This document shows positions 1-9,845 of a stretch of DNA of 64,000 bases, in pieces (the first letter of the stretch is position 1; each line of letters begins with the position of its first letter). The notes under the pieces are model-generated. The model did not search any database, was not told the origin of the DNA, and saw only the letters and a list, made by a program, of their open reading frames with translations. The position numbers and the translations under genes are program-made. Where the stretch lies: positions 124,001 to 188,000 of the forward strand of contig NZ_LKBD01000001.1 in NCBI RefSeq assembly GCF_001399975.1, written 5' to 3'. Origin of the DNA: Pseudoalteromonas sp. P1-9 (lineage in GTDB: Bacteria > Pseudomonadota > Gammaproteobacteria > Enterobacterales > Alteromonadaceae).

Positions 1-978
1 GAAATTGACGGCATCGGTTTTGTATTTGCAATCAAAGTACTACCCGTAATTGTCTTTTTCTCTGCACTTGTAGCGGTTTTATACCATTTACGAGTGATGG
101 ATTTAGTAATTAAAACGTTAGGTGGTGGCTTACAAAAGTTATTAGGCACCTCTAAACCAGAGTCACTCTCTGCAACCGCCAATATTTTCGTTGGCCAAAC
201 AGAAGCGCCACTGGTAGTAAAACCTTTTATTGCTACGATGACACGCTCTGAATTATTTGCCGTTATGGTAGGTGGTTTAGCGACGGTAGCTGGCTCTATT
301 TTGGCGGGCTACGTAAGCTTAGGTGTTGAATTAAAATACTTAATTGCGGCCAGTTTTATGGCGGCACCGGGTGGTTTCTTAATGGCAAAAATGATGGTGC
401 CAGAGACAGAAACACCAAAACAAGATCTAAACGATTTAGATCACGGTGAAGAAAAGCCAGTAAACGTGATTGATGCAGCTGCAGGTGGCGCATTAAACGG
501 CATGCAGTTGGCAATGAATGTAGGCGCAATGCTATTAGCATTTGTAGCACTAATTGCCCTAAGTAATGGCTTTGTTGGCTGGATTGGTGGTTGGTTTGAT
601 AATCCTGACCTAACAATTCAACAAATTTTAGGTTACGCCTTTGCACCAATTGCATGGTTGTTAGGTATACCTTGGAGTGAAGCACAGCTTGCTGGTAGCT
701 TCATTGGGCAAAAACTTGTAGTAAATGAGTTTGTTGCTTACTTAGACTTTATGAACTATCAAGCAGAGCTGAGCGAGCACACGAAAGCAGTTGTTACTTT
801 CGCACTGTGTGGCTTTGCAAACTTGAGTTCAATTGCAATTTTACTCGGCGGTATTGGTGGTATGGCACCGAGTCGTCGTAAAGATATTGCGCAATTAGGT
901 TTACGTGCGGTTTTAGCCGGTTCAATGGCAAACCTAATGAGTGCAGCAATTGCAGGCTTTTTCCTGTCAATTGCATAA
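1..978 (+). CDS. Concentrative nucleoside transporter (CNT/NupC family), 5' truncated
   Basis: The reading frame is open from the first base and ends at the stop at 976-978, so only the C-terminal ~325 residues are present. The segment has several hydrophobic helices and CNT-family signatures: a GQTEAPL motif near the beginning, [15 protein letters not shown] in the middle, and NEFVAYLDF plus a GFANLSS segment near the end. CNT proteins are inner-membrane symporters that couple nucleoside uptake to H+ or Na+ entry. The family call is secure from these motifs; cation and nucleoside preference cannot be read. The N-terminal third lies outside the window. Confidence 0.93.
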   Translation, partial: EIDGIGFVFAIKVLPVIVFFSALVAVLYHLRVMDLVIKTLGGGLQKLLGTSKPESLSATANIFVGQTEAPLVVKPFIATMTRSELFAVMVGGLATVAGSILAGYVSLGVELKYLIAASFMAAPGGFLMAKMMVPETETPKQDLNDLDHGEEKPVNVIDAAAGGALNGMQLAMNVGAMLLAFVALIALSNGFVGWIGGWFDNPDLTIQQILGYAFAPIAWLLGIPWSEAQLAGSFIGQKLVVNEFVAYLDFMNYQAELSEHTKAVVTFALCGFANLSSIAILLGGIGGMAPSRRKDIAQLGLRAVLAGSMANLMSAAIAGFFLSIA

Positions 979-1079
979 CGGTTACTCGGCTAGAAGTAAC
1001 TTAACTTAGCAACGTAGTTACTCGTTTTTATTGCAGGCACGATAGAAATGAGTGTGTTGATAAATGTGCTAAATCAACA

Positions 1080-1315
1080 ACTACAGCATGTGGGATGTAG
1101 GCTAAGTTAATACCTAAGGGTATAAAGTTACTTGTATAGCCGCTTTATTTAGCAAATAGGCAAAACCTGTTTGCTACCCGAATCCAAGTACTTGATTAAC
1201 ACTCCGGTACTGGAGCCCTGCAAAGGGTTGCCTAATTGTCTTAAGGGGTTAAGACTGGCAAAAAATTTGAACGATACTAGAGAAAACCAAAGGGCCCTTT
1301 ATGGGCCCTTTTTAT
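1080..1315 (+). ncRNA. Candidate structured RNA or long 3'UTR ending in a terminator
   Basis: The intergenic stretch after the transporter gene holds consecutive short hairpins: CTCC/GGAG at about 1201-1214, CCC/GGG just after it, and TCTTAA-GGGG-TTAAGA near 1238-1253. They are followed by a strong intrinsic terminator. This stack resembles a small RNA or a structured 3'UTR. I do not recognise an Rfam family, could not identify a promoter with confidence, and the 5' end is a guess. Low confidence. Confidence 0.22.
1290..1315 (+). terminator. Intrinsic terminator
   Basis: Perfect 9-bp arms AAAGGGCCC/GGGCCCTTT with a 5-nt loop, followed by a T-rich tract. It ends either the transporter transcript or the candidate small RNA. 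Confidence 0.85.
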
Positions 1316-1355
1316 TTGTCTCAATTATGTAATCTCAACCAAAAGCCATTTATAC

Positions 1356-1502
1356 GTTATACCAATCCTGTTAAGTATGATATCAGGGGTAGCGCTGGAT
1401 AAATGACATGATAACAAGGCGGGATTGTTCTTATGTAGTTGTGCTACATTGATAAATCCTAACGCAGTTAGCATGATATTTAGTCCGCTAGTATGGTCAG
1501 CT
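1356..1502. repeat. Long imperfect palindromic intergenic element (MITE/REP-like candidate)
   Basis: About 145 bp with nested inverted repeats: a perfect core ATGTAG-ttgtg-CTACAT at 1433-1449, flanking GGGATT/AATCC arms, and weaker complementarity between the outer ends (TATACCAATCC... and ...GTATGGTCA). No coding frame. It looks like a non-autonomous interspersed element. I see no second copy in this window, so the repeat nature is an inference from structure. Confidence 0.35.
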
Positions 1503-1506
1503 AAAA

Positions 1507-2229
1507 CTATTCAGGCTTAATATATTTAGCAAATACCCGCTTAAATTCACCGTTATCACGCAGTTTATGCGCCGCATCAATTAAACGCTGACGTTTTTCT
1601 GCATTGAGCTTAGGTGAAAACGAGCAATGTAAGTCATACGAATTCACCTCTAACACATTAAAACGCCTTAGTCGGGTTAAGTAATTCGCTTCGCTATAGG
1701 ATGCAACAAAACCATCTAATTCGCCTTTAGTAAAGCGCGTGAAGCTGTCTTTAGATGAGGTACTATTAAAACGTTTAAGATTACCCGCCTCAAAATACTC
1801 GGTAAGATTAGGGTACTTATAGCCAAGCACAGTGCCTAATTTGAACTGCTTGTGTGAACTTAGCGCTTGCAGCGAGGCGATAGCCTGATCACTCACAATA
1901 ATGTCAGCATCAGAATAAAGCACCTCACTCCAGATAATAGAAGGCGCGTTGTACCAAATAGGGTTAGCATGACATTGTGCATCGATTTTGCCATCAATAA
2001 GGTACTGTTCAATACGCTTGCGTGGTAAAGGAAGCTGCTTTGCCATAAATCCAGCTTCTTGCGAAATCGCATTACTTACATCAATCACAATGCCCGATAC
2101 GCTTGTACCCTTTCCATTATTGATCACGTGTGGCGCTGAATATTGCTGGTTATAGCCAAAGCGAATAGCCCCTGCTTGAGCTGAAAAGGAAAGTGTTATT
2201 AGGCTCGCTGTAAGTAATTTTTTTAACAC
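1507..2229 (-). CDS. Periplasmic solute-binding protein, SBP_bac_3-like
   Basis: A 240-aa protein with a clear Sec signal peptide (MLKKLLTASLITLSFSAQAGA). It has the layout of family 3 extracellular solute-binding proteins: an N-terminal FGYN segment, a central VLGYKYPNL lobe-crossing segment, and a C-terminal AKY motif. No permease or ATPase gene is adjacent, so it may be an orphan sensor-type or non-transport member. A distant paralogue sits at 47,327-48,049. Ligand unknown. Confidence 0.75.
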   Translation of the reverse strand: MLKKLLTASLITLSFSAQAGAIRFGYNQQYSAPHVINNGKGTSVSGIVIDVSNAISQEAGFMAKQLPLPRKRIEQYLIDGKIDAQCHANPIWYNAPSIIWSEVLYSDADIIVSDQAIASLQALSSHKQFKLGTVLGYKYPNLTEYFEAGNLKRFNSTSSKDSFTRFTKGELDGFVASYSEANYLTRLRRFNVLEVNSYDLHCSFSPKLNAEKRQRLIDAAHKLRDNGEFKRVFAKYIKPE

Positions 2230-2293
2230 GGTAGTGCCCTTGGAAAAATAATTAGCAAGTGTAGTCTAGAATTTGCTGACTGAATACGAAAAC

Positions 2294-3775
2294 TTAGCTC
2301 GTCGCAAACAATATCTTTATGGTTTTACGCATATTTTTATCATCTAATCGACCGTAACTCATTACCAAATCGTCTTTGCCATCTAAGTTCAAGTCGCTTG
2401 TTACAACACGGCGACCTTGCATTGGCAAAGTGGTTTTATACTTGCTCGCGCGACGCGAAAAACTATGTTTATTATTAGCTAAATACACATTAAACGCTTT
2501 TTGCTCATCCGACAGCACCCAATCTTTTTTACCATCACCATTTACATCAGCAAACAGCACTACAGGTGAGCCACTACGCCCTTTCGACAAGCTAAAGCTT
2601 AGTTCAACCTCTCGTGTAATTTTATTTTTTGGGTTAAATTCGCCTTTTTCATTTTGATAAAAAAGATGCACATCTTGAGATACCGACCCCGATAACAACG
2701 CACCGATAATTTGTGATACGCCAATATCAAAGCCCGACACCAAGGCCTCTAACTGTTTATCGTTATCGATATCAAGCAACTGCAAATCGGTTAACGTGCC
2801 TTCATCTTGAATAAGCGAATTCGTTTGATTTTGAAAGGCAAACTTTCCTTGTTCGATCGCACCTAAGTAGATTTCATAATCATTTTGCCTATCAAGTGCC
2901 CCGCTACTTTTTGTATAACGCACCACTAAATCAAAAATACCATCGTGGTTAACGTCAACAACGCGTTCTAGCTTACGATACACTAAGTTACTTTGATCAA
3001 GTGAGTCACCATCGGCATCTTTGGTATGCCACCAGTCATCTACCATAATATCATCGCGCAATTTTATCGCCTGACCAGGATTACTACCGACACTTGGCAG
3101 TAAATTCAATAAGCCATTTTCAAAGCCGATAAGCTCTGAAATGTTGTCTTCATTTGTATCAAAAAAGGCAAAACGAGGCGGTTCAATTTCAGCACTGTGC
3201 CCTTCTATTTCTAGTCGTGCAGGCAAATCAACCTTGGCCATTTGATAGCCAGTCTCATCAGAAATATGCACATAACTGTGGTTAAGATCGGTAGTGAAAA
3301 AGTCCGCTTTTTGGTCATCATTAATGTTGTAAACAAACTCCATTTTGCTTAAGTGTTGAGCACCACTTTTTTTCAAGTAGGTTTGAATGTCAACAACAGG
3401 TATAACGAACTCAGGCTCTTCAAGCGCTAACTGATAAATACCATTAGATGAAAATAAATAAACCTGCTGCGGGGTATCTTGCCACTTAGTAAAATCAACA
3501 CCAAGCATCGTATCAGGCACTTTTACACGTTTTATGCGGTTATATAACTGAGCCTCTGATGCGGCAAAAATATCAATATATTGCTGTCCGCTATCTGTGC
3601 CGATAAGCATTAATTCTTTGCCAGGATTAGGCAATAAATCTATTGGATAGACAGGGTGCGACAAGGTTAGATCGGTTTCTATTGCTACTTCATTAAATAA
3701 ATCTTTTTTGCTATTTGCCAAGCTCGATGTACTGGCAAATCCCAGAGTAACGACTAATGCTGTTATTATTTTCAT
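2294..3775 (-). CDS. Secreted FG-GAP/VCBS repeat protein
   Basis: About 493 residues starting at the ATG at 3775, preceded by a good ribosome-binding site (GAGGAAG). An upstream in-frame start would add 12 residues before the signal peptide and is unlikely. After the signal sequence come repeated Asp-rich calcium-type loops, including DTNEDNISE, DADGDSLD, DVNHDGIFD, DIDNDKQLE, DVNGDGKKD and DLNLDGKDD. These are typical of the blades of an FG-GAP/VCBS beta-propeller. It is probably periplasmic or exported. Function unknown; it lies next to, and on the same strand as, the solute-binding protein gene. Confidence 0.8.
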   Translation of the reverse strand: MKIITALVVTLGFASTSSLANSKKDLFNEVAIETDLTLSHPVYPIDLLPNPGKELMLIGTDSGQQYIDIFAASEAQLYNRIKRVKVPDTMLGVDFTKWQDTPQQVYLFSSNGIYQLALEEPEFVIPVVDIQTYLKKSGAQHLSKMEFVYNINDDQKADFFTTDLNHSYVHISDETGYQMAKVDLPARLEIEGHSAEIEPPRFAFFDTNEDNISELIGFENGLLNLLPSVGSNPGQAIKLRDDIMVDDWWHTKDADGDSLDQSNLVYRKLERVVDVNHDGIFDLVVRYTKSSGALDRQNDYEIYLGAIEQGKFAFQNQTNSLIQDEGTLTDLQLLDIDNDKQLEALVSGFDIGVSQIIGALLSGSVSQDVHLFYQNEKGEFNPKNKITREVELSFSLSKGRSGSPVVLFADVNGDGKKDWVLSDEQKAFNVYLANNKHSFSRRASKYKTTLPMQGRRVVTSDLNLDGKDDLVMSYGRLDDKNMRKTIKILFATS

Positions 3776-3865
3776 GTTACTTCCTCGCTGTATGTCATCA
3801 TAAACTATCAAATACTGGTGCTATCAGTAAAAGCAAATTAGTTAGAAAATGTTAATACGTGCAAA

Positions 3866-6094
3866 ATGATTGATAAGTCGAACGTAGCAACGCAAAATAT
3901 TAGCTATGCCAATGTTTGTCGCAGCGATGTAATGAAAGAACTGCCAGAAAAATATTATTTAACGCACTTTATTGAGTTTGCCGAATTTATAAAATCTACG
4001 TCTTCGCACTTGTTAGGTGATGACGAGACAGCGTTTTTTGCCGAGTTTGCAAAACTACCAGAAGATGCCCAATGTATTTTGGTACGGATTGTAAACCGCA
4101 AATCCCCTTTTGTGCGAAAAGATACCCTAGTCTACAGTGAAGTGGCTGACTCTGGCGCGGCAATTAATCTTTTAAGAAAAGTTGGTTTTGTATCTCGCAT
4201 AAATAAACACTGTTTTCACGATTTTATAGGTCAGCTTAATAAGCAAGACTTAATCGACTTAAGCATCTCATTAACGATTGATAAACCAGCAAAAAGCGCA
4301 AATAAAAACAAATGGCTTAATTTTGTGAGCAACGCGCTGTCTAACGCTTTAAGTTACGACCAAGTTAAAAAAAGCCCCGTGCTAACAAGCCATATTTATT
4401 TCGCCAAGCAGGACACGTTTCACTATTTATTGTTTTTATATTTTGGCCATTTATCAGGTCGCCTCAATCAATTTTCTATGCGCGACTTAGGCGTAATGCA
4501 AACCCAAAGTGTGCAACAGCAACAAGCTAACTTCAGCGATAAAGATGAAGCCAAAAGTGCGTTTTATTACGCAAACCAATTTAAAGCGATAAAAGAAGCC
4601 AATAAGAGCGACGTCCCATTATTACAAACGCTTGCAGAGCAACTTATCGCATCCGACAAACCAATCGGCTTTTTAGCTACGCAAAAGTACCACCACAGTT
4701 TATATAAGCTGGCGATTGTTTTAATGGAACAAGCACCAACACTCGGTGAAACCTTGCTTAGCCAATCAGAGCACCCTGCAGCACAAGAAAAATACATTCG
4801 TTTACTCTACAAAAGCGATAGAAAAGCACAGTGTGAGGCTTTACTGCTGGCTATTTTGGACAACCCCGACAGTGAAACCTTGCTGCTATTTGCCGAAGAT
4901 TTTTATGCGCAAAAATTTAACCAAAAGCGCACCAGTGTATTGACTGATATGCTGAGAAAATCAGGCGAGCCAATTGGTATTGACGAAGCGTACATAGGGC
5001 AGGTCGAAACAGGTGTAAAGGACCGTTACATCAAACAGCATCGCCTGTGCTACTTTACCGAAAACAAGCTTTGGCGCGCGTTATTTGCATTAACTTTTTG
5101 GCATGAGCTATTTCAGCACCCAGCATCACAGCGTGCCAATGAATTTTCGTATTATCCAAAAGTACTTAAGCAAGATAACTTTTACGAATTGTTGCACACA
5201 GAAATTGAACGCAAACTGTCAGAGCTTACCAGCAATCAGCAATTTTGTGATTATATTAGTGCCACTATTGATCAATATTCAGGTGAACCAAATGGCCTTT
5301 TCTACTGGCATGACGAACTAAAAGATGTGTTAACCACCTTTATTCAACATGCGCCATTTGAGTCAATAAAGCGTCATTTATTGGCAATGAGTAAAACCTT
5401 TAAAGCGCTTTGCGATGGCTACCCTGATTTAATGTATATTGAACAGGGTGAAGTGTTTTTTGAGGAAATAAAAGCGCCAGGCGACAGCCTAAGGCGTAAT
5501 CAACTGGTCAGTATCAAACAATTAATAAACGCAGGTTTTAACGTATCAATTCAGCGTACTGAATGGCGTTTTAATAGTGAGCAAAATTACGTTGTCGTGG
5601 ATATTGAAACCACTGGCGGAAAAAAAGATACTCATCGCATCACTGAAATTGGTATAGTAAGAGTTGAACAAGGAAAAATTACCGACAGCTGGCAAACACT
5701 GGTAAATCCAGAGCGTCATATCCCAAAAATGATTACCGAGCTTACAGGGATCACCAATGAAATGGTTAAAGACGCCCCCAAATTTGAACAAATTGCCGAA
5801 AAGTTAGATACATTTAGCCGTAATGCTATCTTTGTCGCGCACAATGTTAATTTTGACTATGGCTTTATTCGACAAGAGTTTGCCCGACTCAATAAAAAAT
5901 ACACCCGCGCTAAAATTTGTACTGTGCAGCAAGCACGGAAATACCTACCTGGTTTTAAATCTTACTCATTAGGTAAACTCTGCTGCGATCTTAATATTGA
6001 GCTTAAAAACCACCACCGAGCGCTCGATGACGCCAAAGCCGCAGCCGAAATTTTATTGCGCATAAATCAAGTAAGAGCAGAGCAAACAACCTAA
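3866..6094 (+). CDS. FAN1-type VRR-NUC nuclease fused to DnaQ-family 3'-5' exonuclease
   Basis: A 742-aa fusion. Residues ~1-560 resemble bacterial FAN1. A helical DNA-binding/TPR-like region leads into a VRR-NUC domain with the PD-(D/E)xK set: Pro520-Asp521, then Glu534-Ile-Lys536, then a downstream Gln in LRRNQL. FAN1 enzymes cut flaps and interstrand-crosslink intermediates. Residues ~570-735 form a DEDDh exonuclease: Asp579-Ile-Glu581 (Exo I), a HNVNFDYGF segment (Exo II), and HRALDDAKA (Exo III His/Asp). All key residues appear intact in both domains. Ordinary FAN1 is about 550 aa, so the C-terminal exonuclease is an extra module. Single gene, divergent from the VCBS protein gene. Confidence 0.85.
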   Translation: MIDKSNVATQNISYANVCRSDVMKELPEKYYLTHFIEFAEFIKSTSSHLLGDDETAFFAEFAKLPEDAQCILVRIVNRKSPFVRKDTLVYSEVADSGAAINLLRKVGFVSRINKHCFHDFIGQLNKQDLIDLSISLTIDKPAKSANKNKWLNFVSNALSNALSYDQVKKSPVLTSHIYFAKQDTFHYLLFLYFGHLSGRLNQFSMRDLGVMQTQSVQQQQANFSDKDEAKSAFYYANQFKAIKEANKSDVPLLQTLAEQLIASDKPIGFLATQKYHHSLYKLAIVLMEQAPTLGETLLSQSEHPAAQEKYIRLLYKSDRKAQCEALLLAILDNPDSETLLLFAEDFYAQKFNQKRTSVLTDMLRKSGEPIGIDEAYIGQVETGVKDRYIKQHRLCYFTENKLWRALFALTFWHELFQHPASQRANEFSYYPKVLKQDNFYELLHTEIERKLSELTSNQQFCDYISATIDQYSGEPNGLFYWHDELKDVLTTFIQHAPFESIKRHLLAMSKTFKALCDGYPDLMYIEQGEVFFEEIKAPGDSLRRNQLVSIKQLINAGFNVSIQRTEWRFNSEQNYVVVDIETTGGKKDTHRITEIGIVRVEQGKITDSWQTLVNPERHIPKMITELTGITNEMVKDAPKFEQIAEKLDTFSRNAIFVAHNVNFDYGFIRQEFARLNKKYTRAKICTVQQARKYLPGFKSYSLGKLCCDLNIELKNHHRALDDAKAAAEILLRINQVRAEQTT

Positions 6095-6112
6095 CTGTAA
6101 ATGGGGTTTACA
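6095..6112. repeat. TGTAAA-GGGG-TTTACA palindromic motif, copy 1
   Basis: CTGTAAATGGGGTTTACA directly after the nuclease stop codon. One of five similar intergenic motifs in the window (others near 25,142, 31,098, 32,326 and 59,521). The arms TGTAAA/TTTACA could form a short hairpin with a G-rich loop. Confidence 0.5.
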
Positions 6113-6313
6113 AAAGCGTATGCCTCATTAATTTCAAGTAAGCCATCACAAAAAAATATTTTATAAACCATCCACTACCCTCCCCGCGATTTCAACCATC
6201 ACCTGTAATAAGATGTGATAACGAAAAACGTATTTTGCGACTTAACTTGGTTAATCTATGTAGCTCAACTTGTGAGCGTTAAGGATTTATCGTTACCGCG
6301 CCTAGGAGGCAAA

Positions 6314-7714
6314 ATGAAACACGCAAGTAAAAACATGCTCAGTCGCATCGCACCCGCAGTTATATTGTTCGCCATTTGTTATACGCATAGCAATTCCGCC
6401 CAAGCATCAAATACATGTGAAATAGAGCCGAGTTGGTTTAAAAATGGCAAAGTGATTAGGCCTGATGACAGTGCTTTTCCAGCAAAACCAAACAATTGTG
6501 ATTTCCACCAGTGGTCATGGCAAATGTTTTTATGGTTAATGGATGACGACAATGGCCAGCCTCGCTTTCTCGGATTTGACTCGCCGCAGTCTTTAATCGG
6601 ATTAGAGCAAAGAGGCCTTTCGCCACGGACCCGCAAACAACCGCATGCAGGCGCATCGTTTGACGAATATTTACAAGCGGGTACCGATGGCATTTTGGTA
6701 GATCAAAACCGTCGTGCCATCTATTACTCACAGTACATTAATCAAACCTTTGCCGACTTTATGCAAGGTAAAAATGGTGGACCCGACTTAACAATCCCAG
6801 CAAATGTGCTCACAATGGACCCGAGCAATGCGTTTCCAATTATCGGCAGCAAAGGCACACTAGAGCTGAAAGCATCGTGGAAAATCGTTAGTAAAGATGA
6901 CGATACCAGTAAGTTATTTACCATTGAAAAAGACATCGCGCAGTTTGAAAACTCGCCATCCGGTATCAAAATCAATCCTGCAAAAGTCGAAAAGCAAACG
7001 CTTGCCCTAGTTGGCTTTCATATTGGTGGCGTCGTTGCCAATCATCCCGAAATGATTTGGGCTACCTTTGAGTTTGATAACAATGCACCGGATGTGCCCA
7101 ACGGCATGACACTTGACCAAATTGTCGCAGATCAAGATTACCTGTTTTACAACAAAGGCACGCAACTTGGGAATTGTAATAAAAACGCGGCGGTTAGCGG
7201 CTTAGCACTCGAGCAATCAACGCAGGAATTTACGCCGATCACCCAAGTGTGTCGTCGCTATGCTTACGGCAATGCAGCAGGCCAAAAAAAATCGAATACC
7301 GATAATATAAAATCACTGAATGCGAGTGTTAAAAAGCATTTAACAAACAACTTAAGTATTTGGCAAAACTACTTTGAAGTTGGCGCAATTTGGATCAACA
7401 ACCAAGCAGCTACAGGTAAATCGAATATATCGCCACTAAAACCTGGGCTCGACTTTGCCACTGATGAATATCTCACGGGTTCTTTAAAACTCTCTAACAG
7501 CACCATTGAAACTTACACGCAATCAGCAACCGCAATGAACAATTGTTTTCGCTGTCACAACACAGAGCAAGCGTTTGCAAGTAAAGACGGATTAAAACCG
7601 CTACCAGCAACAAACTTAAACATTAGCCACGCATTTCAAAATATCTTTTTCTGGTCTCAAGAAAAAGAACAACGTGCCGCAATTGCCTACTTACAATCTC
7701 AAGGAGAGAAATAA
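6314..7714 (+). CDS. Exported protein with a single c-type heme motif, first gene of a lodAB-like operon
   Basis: 466 aa from the ATG at 6314, which has an excellent ribosome-binding site (TAGGAGG). A longer GTG-start frame would bury the signal peptide. The signal sequence (residues ~1-34) ends at SAQAS. A single CxxCH motif, Cys411-Phe-Arg-Cys414-His415, lies near the C-terminus, so one covalently bound heme c is expected in the periplasm. The middle ~370 residues match no family I recognise. The stop overlaps the start of the LodA-like gene by one base (TAATG), which implies translational coupling. A role as electron acceptor or partner of the quinoprotein oxidase is inference from context. 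Confidence 0.72.
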   Translation: MKHASKNMLSRIAPAVILFAICYTHSNSAQASNTCEIEPSWFKNGKVIRPDDSAFPAKPNNCDFHQWSWQMFLWLMDDDNGQPRFLGFDSPQSLIGLEQRGLSPRTRKQPHAGASFDEYLQAGTDGILVDQNRRAIYYSQYINQTFADFMQGKNGGPDLTIPANVLTMDPSNAFPIIGSKGTLELKASWKIVSKDDDTSKLFTIEKDIAQFENSPSGIKINPAKVEKQTLALVGFHIGGVVANHPEMIWATFEFDNNAPDVPNGMTLDQIVADQDYLFYNKGTQLGNCNKNAAVSGLALEQSTQEFTPITQVCRRYAYGNAAGQKKSNTDNIKSLNASVKKHLTNNLSIWQNYFEVGAIWINNQAATGKSNISPLKPGLDFATDEYLTGSLKLSNSTIETYTQSATAMNNCFRCHNTEQAFASKDGLKPLPATNLNISHAFQNIFFWSQEKEQRAAIAYLQSQGEK

Positions 7715-9840
7715 TGAGTTATTTCAGAGTTCACCCAAGTATCAACTTTGCACGTGTTGGCAATAGTGAAGAGTATTACATCGCCCCTGAAACCGCAGCA
7801 GGTACAATTGTTGATAATAGCACCGGCTTATTTGGCGGTTTACCAATAAAACCCGGTACTGAAAACACACCAATAGACGAACACGATTTTCGTGATAATC
7901 ATGGCAATGTAAAACGTCAAGCGGCGCGCTTTCGCATTTTTGCTTATGACGACGAACAAACAACTTATCCATCAAATGACGGTGGTCGCGAAATCAATAT
8001 TGGCGATAATATCGGCGGTAAAGTGATTAAAGATATTATTTGGCAGGTTCATACCGCTAATAAAAAGAACAACAACTTTACAATCACATCCATGGATAAC
8101 GGTAAGCCTCAAGAAGAAGGTATTATTGCCTATCAAGATGAAAACACGCCTCCGGTTCGAAACCCACAGTTTGGCGATGACCTTAATACAGTCATGCGCC
8201 GCCAACAATTAGTGGTTGATCCGGGCCCTCGCGCCCTTTCAGTTACAGATGATGCAAGCACCTGTTTAAGATTTGATAAAACAACGCCTGTTAGTTTTAT
8301 CAAAGACGCTAAGAAATCAACAGCTGCGTCCTGCTACCCAAAAAGCTTTCCCGATGACTTTTTTGATATGTTTAACCCACTTGGAGAGATATCTTCGCTT
8401 GGCGAAATGCGTATTGAAAAAAACACAGCAAGACTTATCGTCACTGGTGGTTTTGGTAGAGCCAGTGGCATTAAAACCAGCGGCAACCCACCAAAACTCA
8501 ACGGCGCGATTGATAATGATGATTGGTTTGACGACACATCTGATGGTCCAGTAACCGCGACCATTGTATTTGATGATGGCTCGTTTGAAGAGGCAGTGCA
8601 CGGTTGGTTTGTGTGTACAGATCCAAGTTACGCACCACAAACTCGCAATGTAGTATCAACCTGGGATGATGTTTACGATACGTGGATACAACACATGGCG
8701 CTACAGCCAAATATATTTGATAATGGCTTTAATCATGACCATTTAGCCTCGTTCGATGGTGATGTGCAGCCGGTATTTCATGGTGCTTTCTTGCAACAAT
8801 GGAATACTGCATTACCTGAAAAAGGCATTCAGGGTCATAAGCGCATGACAGAAATAAAACCAAGCGATACCCCCAGTGAAAAAATCCCGTCATTTACCAG
8901 TTTACTAAGAAAGCCGTCAGCCCCGGGCACGAAAGACGAGCCAAACAATGAAGACGGTACGCGTAAAAAAATGCCACTGGCGCTTGGCGATGCAATGAAG
9001 AGCTTTTTATCAGTTACTGAGACCCAATATTTTTTATTGATGCAATGGTACAACAATAAGTTTAATGCAACTGCACCGAGCTTAGGCGAGGGGGAGCAAC
9101 TCGATAAAGTCGTGTTAGAAAACTGTTTAGGCGGGCGTTATTCACCGGGCATTGACTTAACCTTTATTGTGCGTGATACCCATTTATATAAAACCGATTG
9201 GCACGGTCAAACAGGGCCATTTCGCATTAATATGGCAACGCTGGATTACAGTAAAGCAACTCAAAATGAGCCTTTTTTGCAGGTCGGGTATATTCCTCTG
9301 CGAGACAGTAAAGTAGAGCCAGGCGATTTAAGTAAATTTATGTCTCAACCCTGGCATACTGACTACAACAGCTGTGCAACACACACACCTGATCCAAATC
9401 CAACGATGCCAAATCCCAACGGGGAAGGCGAAGCAATCGCTGATAACACTTTGTACTGGTCTTGGCCTGCGCAGCGTCCTGTGACTGTATACCCTAAGTT
9501 CTTGTTTAAGTACGATGCAAATACGGGGCAGGGTAAAGGCGTATCACTTTATAGTGTGCGCGGCGATGAGGGCCATGGAACAAAAACACTCTACCCACAG
9601 CAGCAAGGTCGCTTTCAATGCTACTTCGACTTTGTTGAAAACTGGCATAAAGTTGGATTTGTTATTCAAGGCCTACAAATCAATGACGACACCACTAACC
9701 AAAATTACGGACCCGATTACTTTCTTGAAGTTGCCAGCCAATTCGAAAGTAAAGGCGATGGTGTTGAAGTATGGCCTCAAGCATCGGAGCCTGGTTATAA
9801 AGCGCCAAATAGCTGTGGTCCAACCCAATGTGATAAGTAA
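7714..9840 (+). CDS. LodA/GoxA-like quinoprotein amino-acid oxidase (CTQ-dependent)
   Basis: 708 aa. It opens with the LodA-family signature HPSINFARVGNS. The family oxidises amino acids (lysine at the epsilon position in LodA, glycine in GoxA), releasing H2O2 and ammonia. It uses cysteine tryptophylquinone made from a Cys and a Trp in the same chain. The candidate Cys is Cys471 in ENCLGGRYSPGI; the candidate Trp is Trp582 or Trp584 in YWSWPAQRP. The ~112-residue spacing is between what I recall for LodA (shorter) and Pseudoalteromonas GoxA (longer), so the substrate is uncertain. No signal peptide is visible, as for other members. It overlaps the upstream CxxCH gene and is followed after 5 bp by the LodB-like gene. 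Confidence 0.88.
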   Translation: MSYFRVHPSINFARVGNSEEYYIAPETAAGTIVDNSTGLFGGLPIKPGTENTPIDEHDFRDNHGNVKRQAARFRIFAYDDEQTTYPSNDGGREINIGDNIGGKVIKDIIWQVHTANKKNNNFTITSMDNGKPQEEGIIAYQDENTPPVRNPQFGDDLNTVMRRQQLVVDPGPRALSVTDDASTCLRFDKTTPVSFIKDAKKSTAASCYPKSFPDDFFDMFNPLGEISSLGEMRIEKNTARLIVTGGFGRASGIKTSGNPPKLNGAIDNDDWFDDTSDGPVTATIVFDDGSFEEAVHGWFVCTDPSYAPQTRNVVSTWDDVYDTWIQHMALQPNIFDNGFNHDHLASFDGDVQPVFHGAFLQQWNTALPEKGIQGHKRMTEIKPSDTPSEKIPSFTSLLRKPSAPGTKDEPNNEDGTRKKMPLALGDAMKSFLSVTETQYFLLMQWYNNKFNATAPSLGEGEQLDKVVLENCLGGRYSPGIDLTFIVRDTHLYKTDWHGQTGPFRINMATLDYSKATQNEPFLQVGYIPLRDSKVEPGDLSKFMSQPWHTDYNSCATHTPDPNPTMPNPNGEGEAIADNTLYWSWPAQRPVTVYPKFLFKYDANTGQGKGVSLYSVRGDEGHGTKTLYPQQQGRFQCYFDFVENWHKVGFVIQGLQINDDTTNQNYGPDYFLEVASQFESKGDGVEVWPQASEPGYKAPNSCGPTQCDK

Positions 9841-9845
9841 ACTTT

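Noticed and set aside
356-685. Antisense and overlapping open frames across real genes (many examples)
   Set aside because: They lie inside well-supported genes in other frames, have no ribosome-binding site and no protein-family features.
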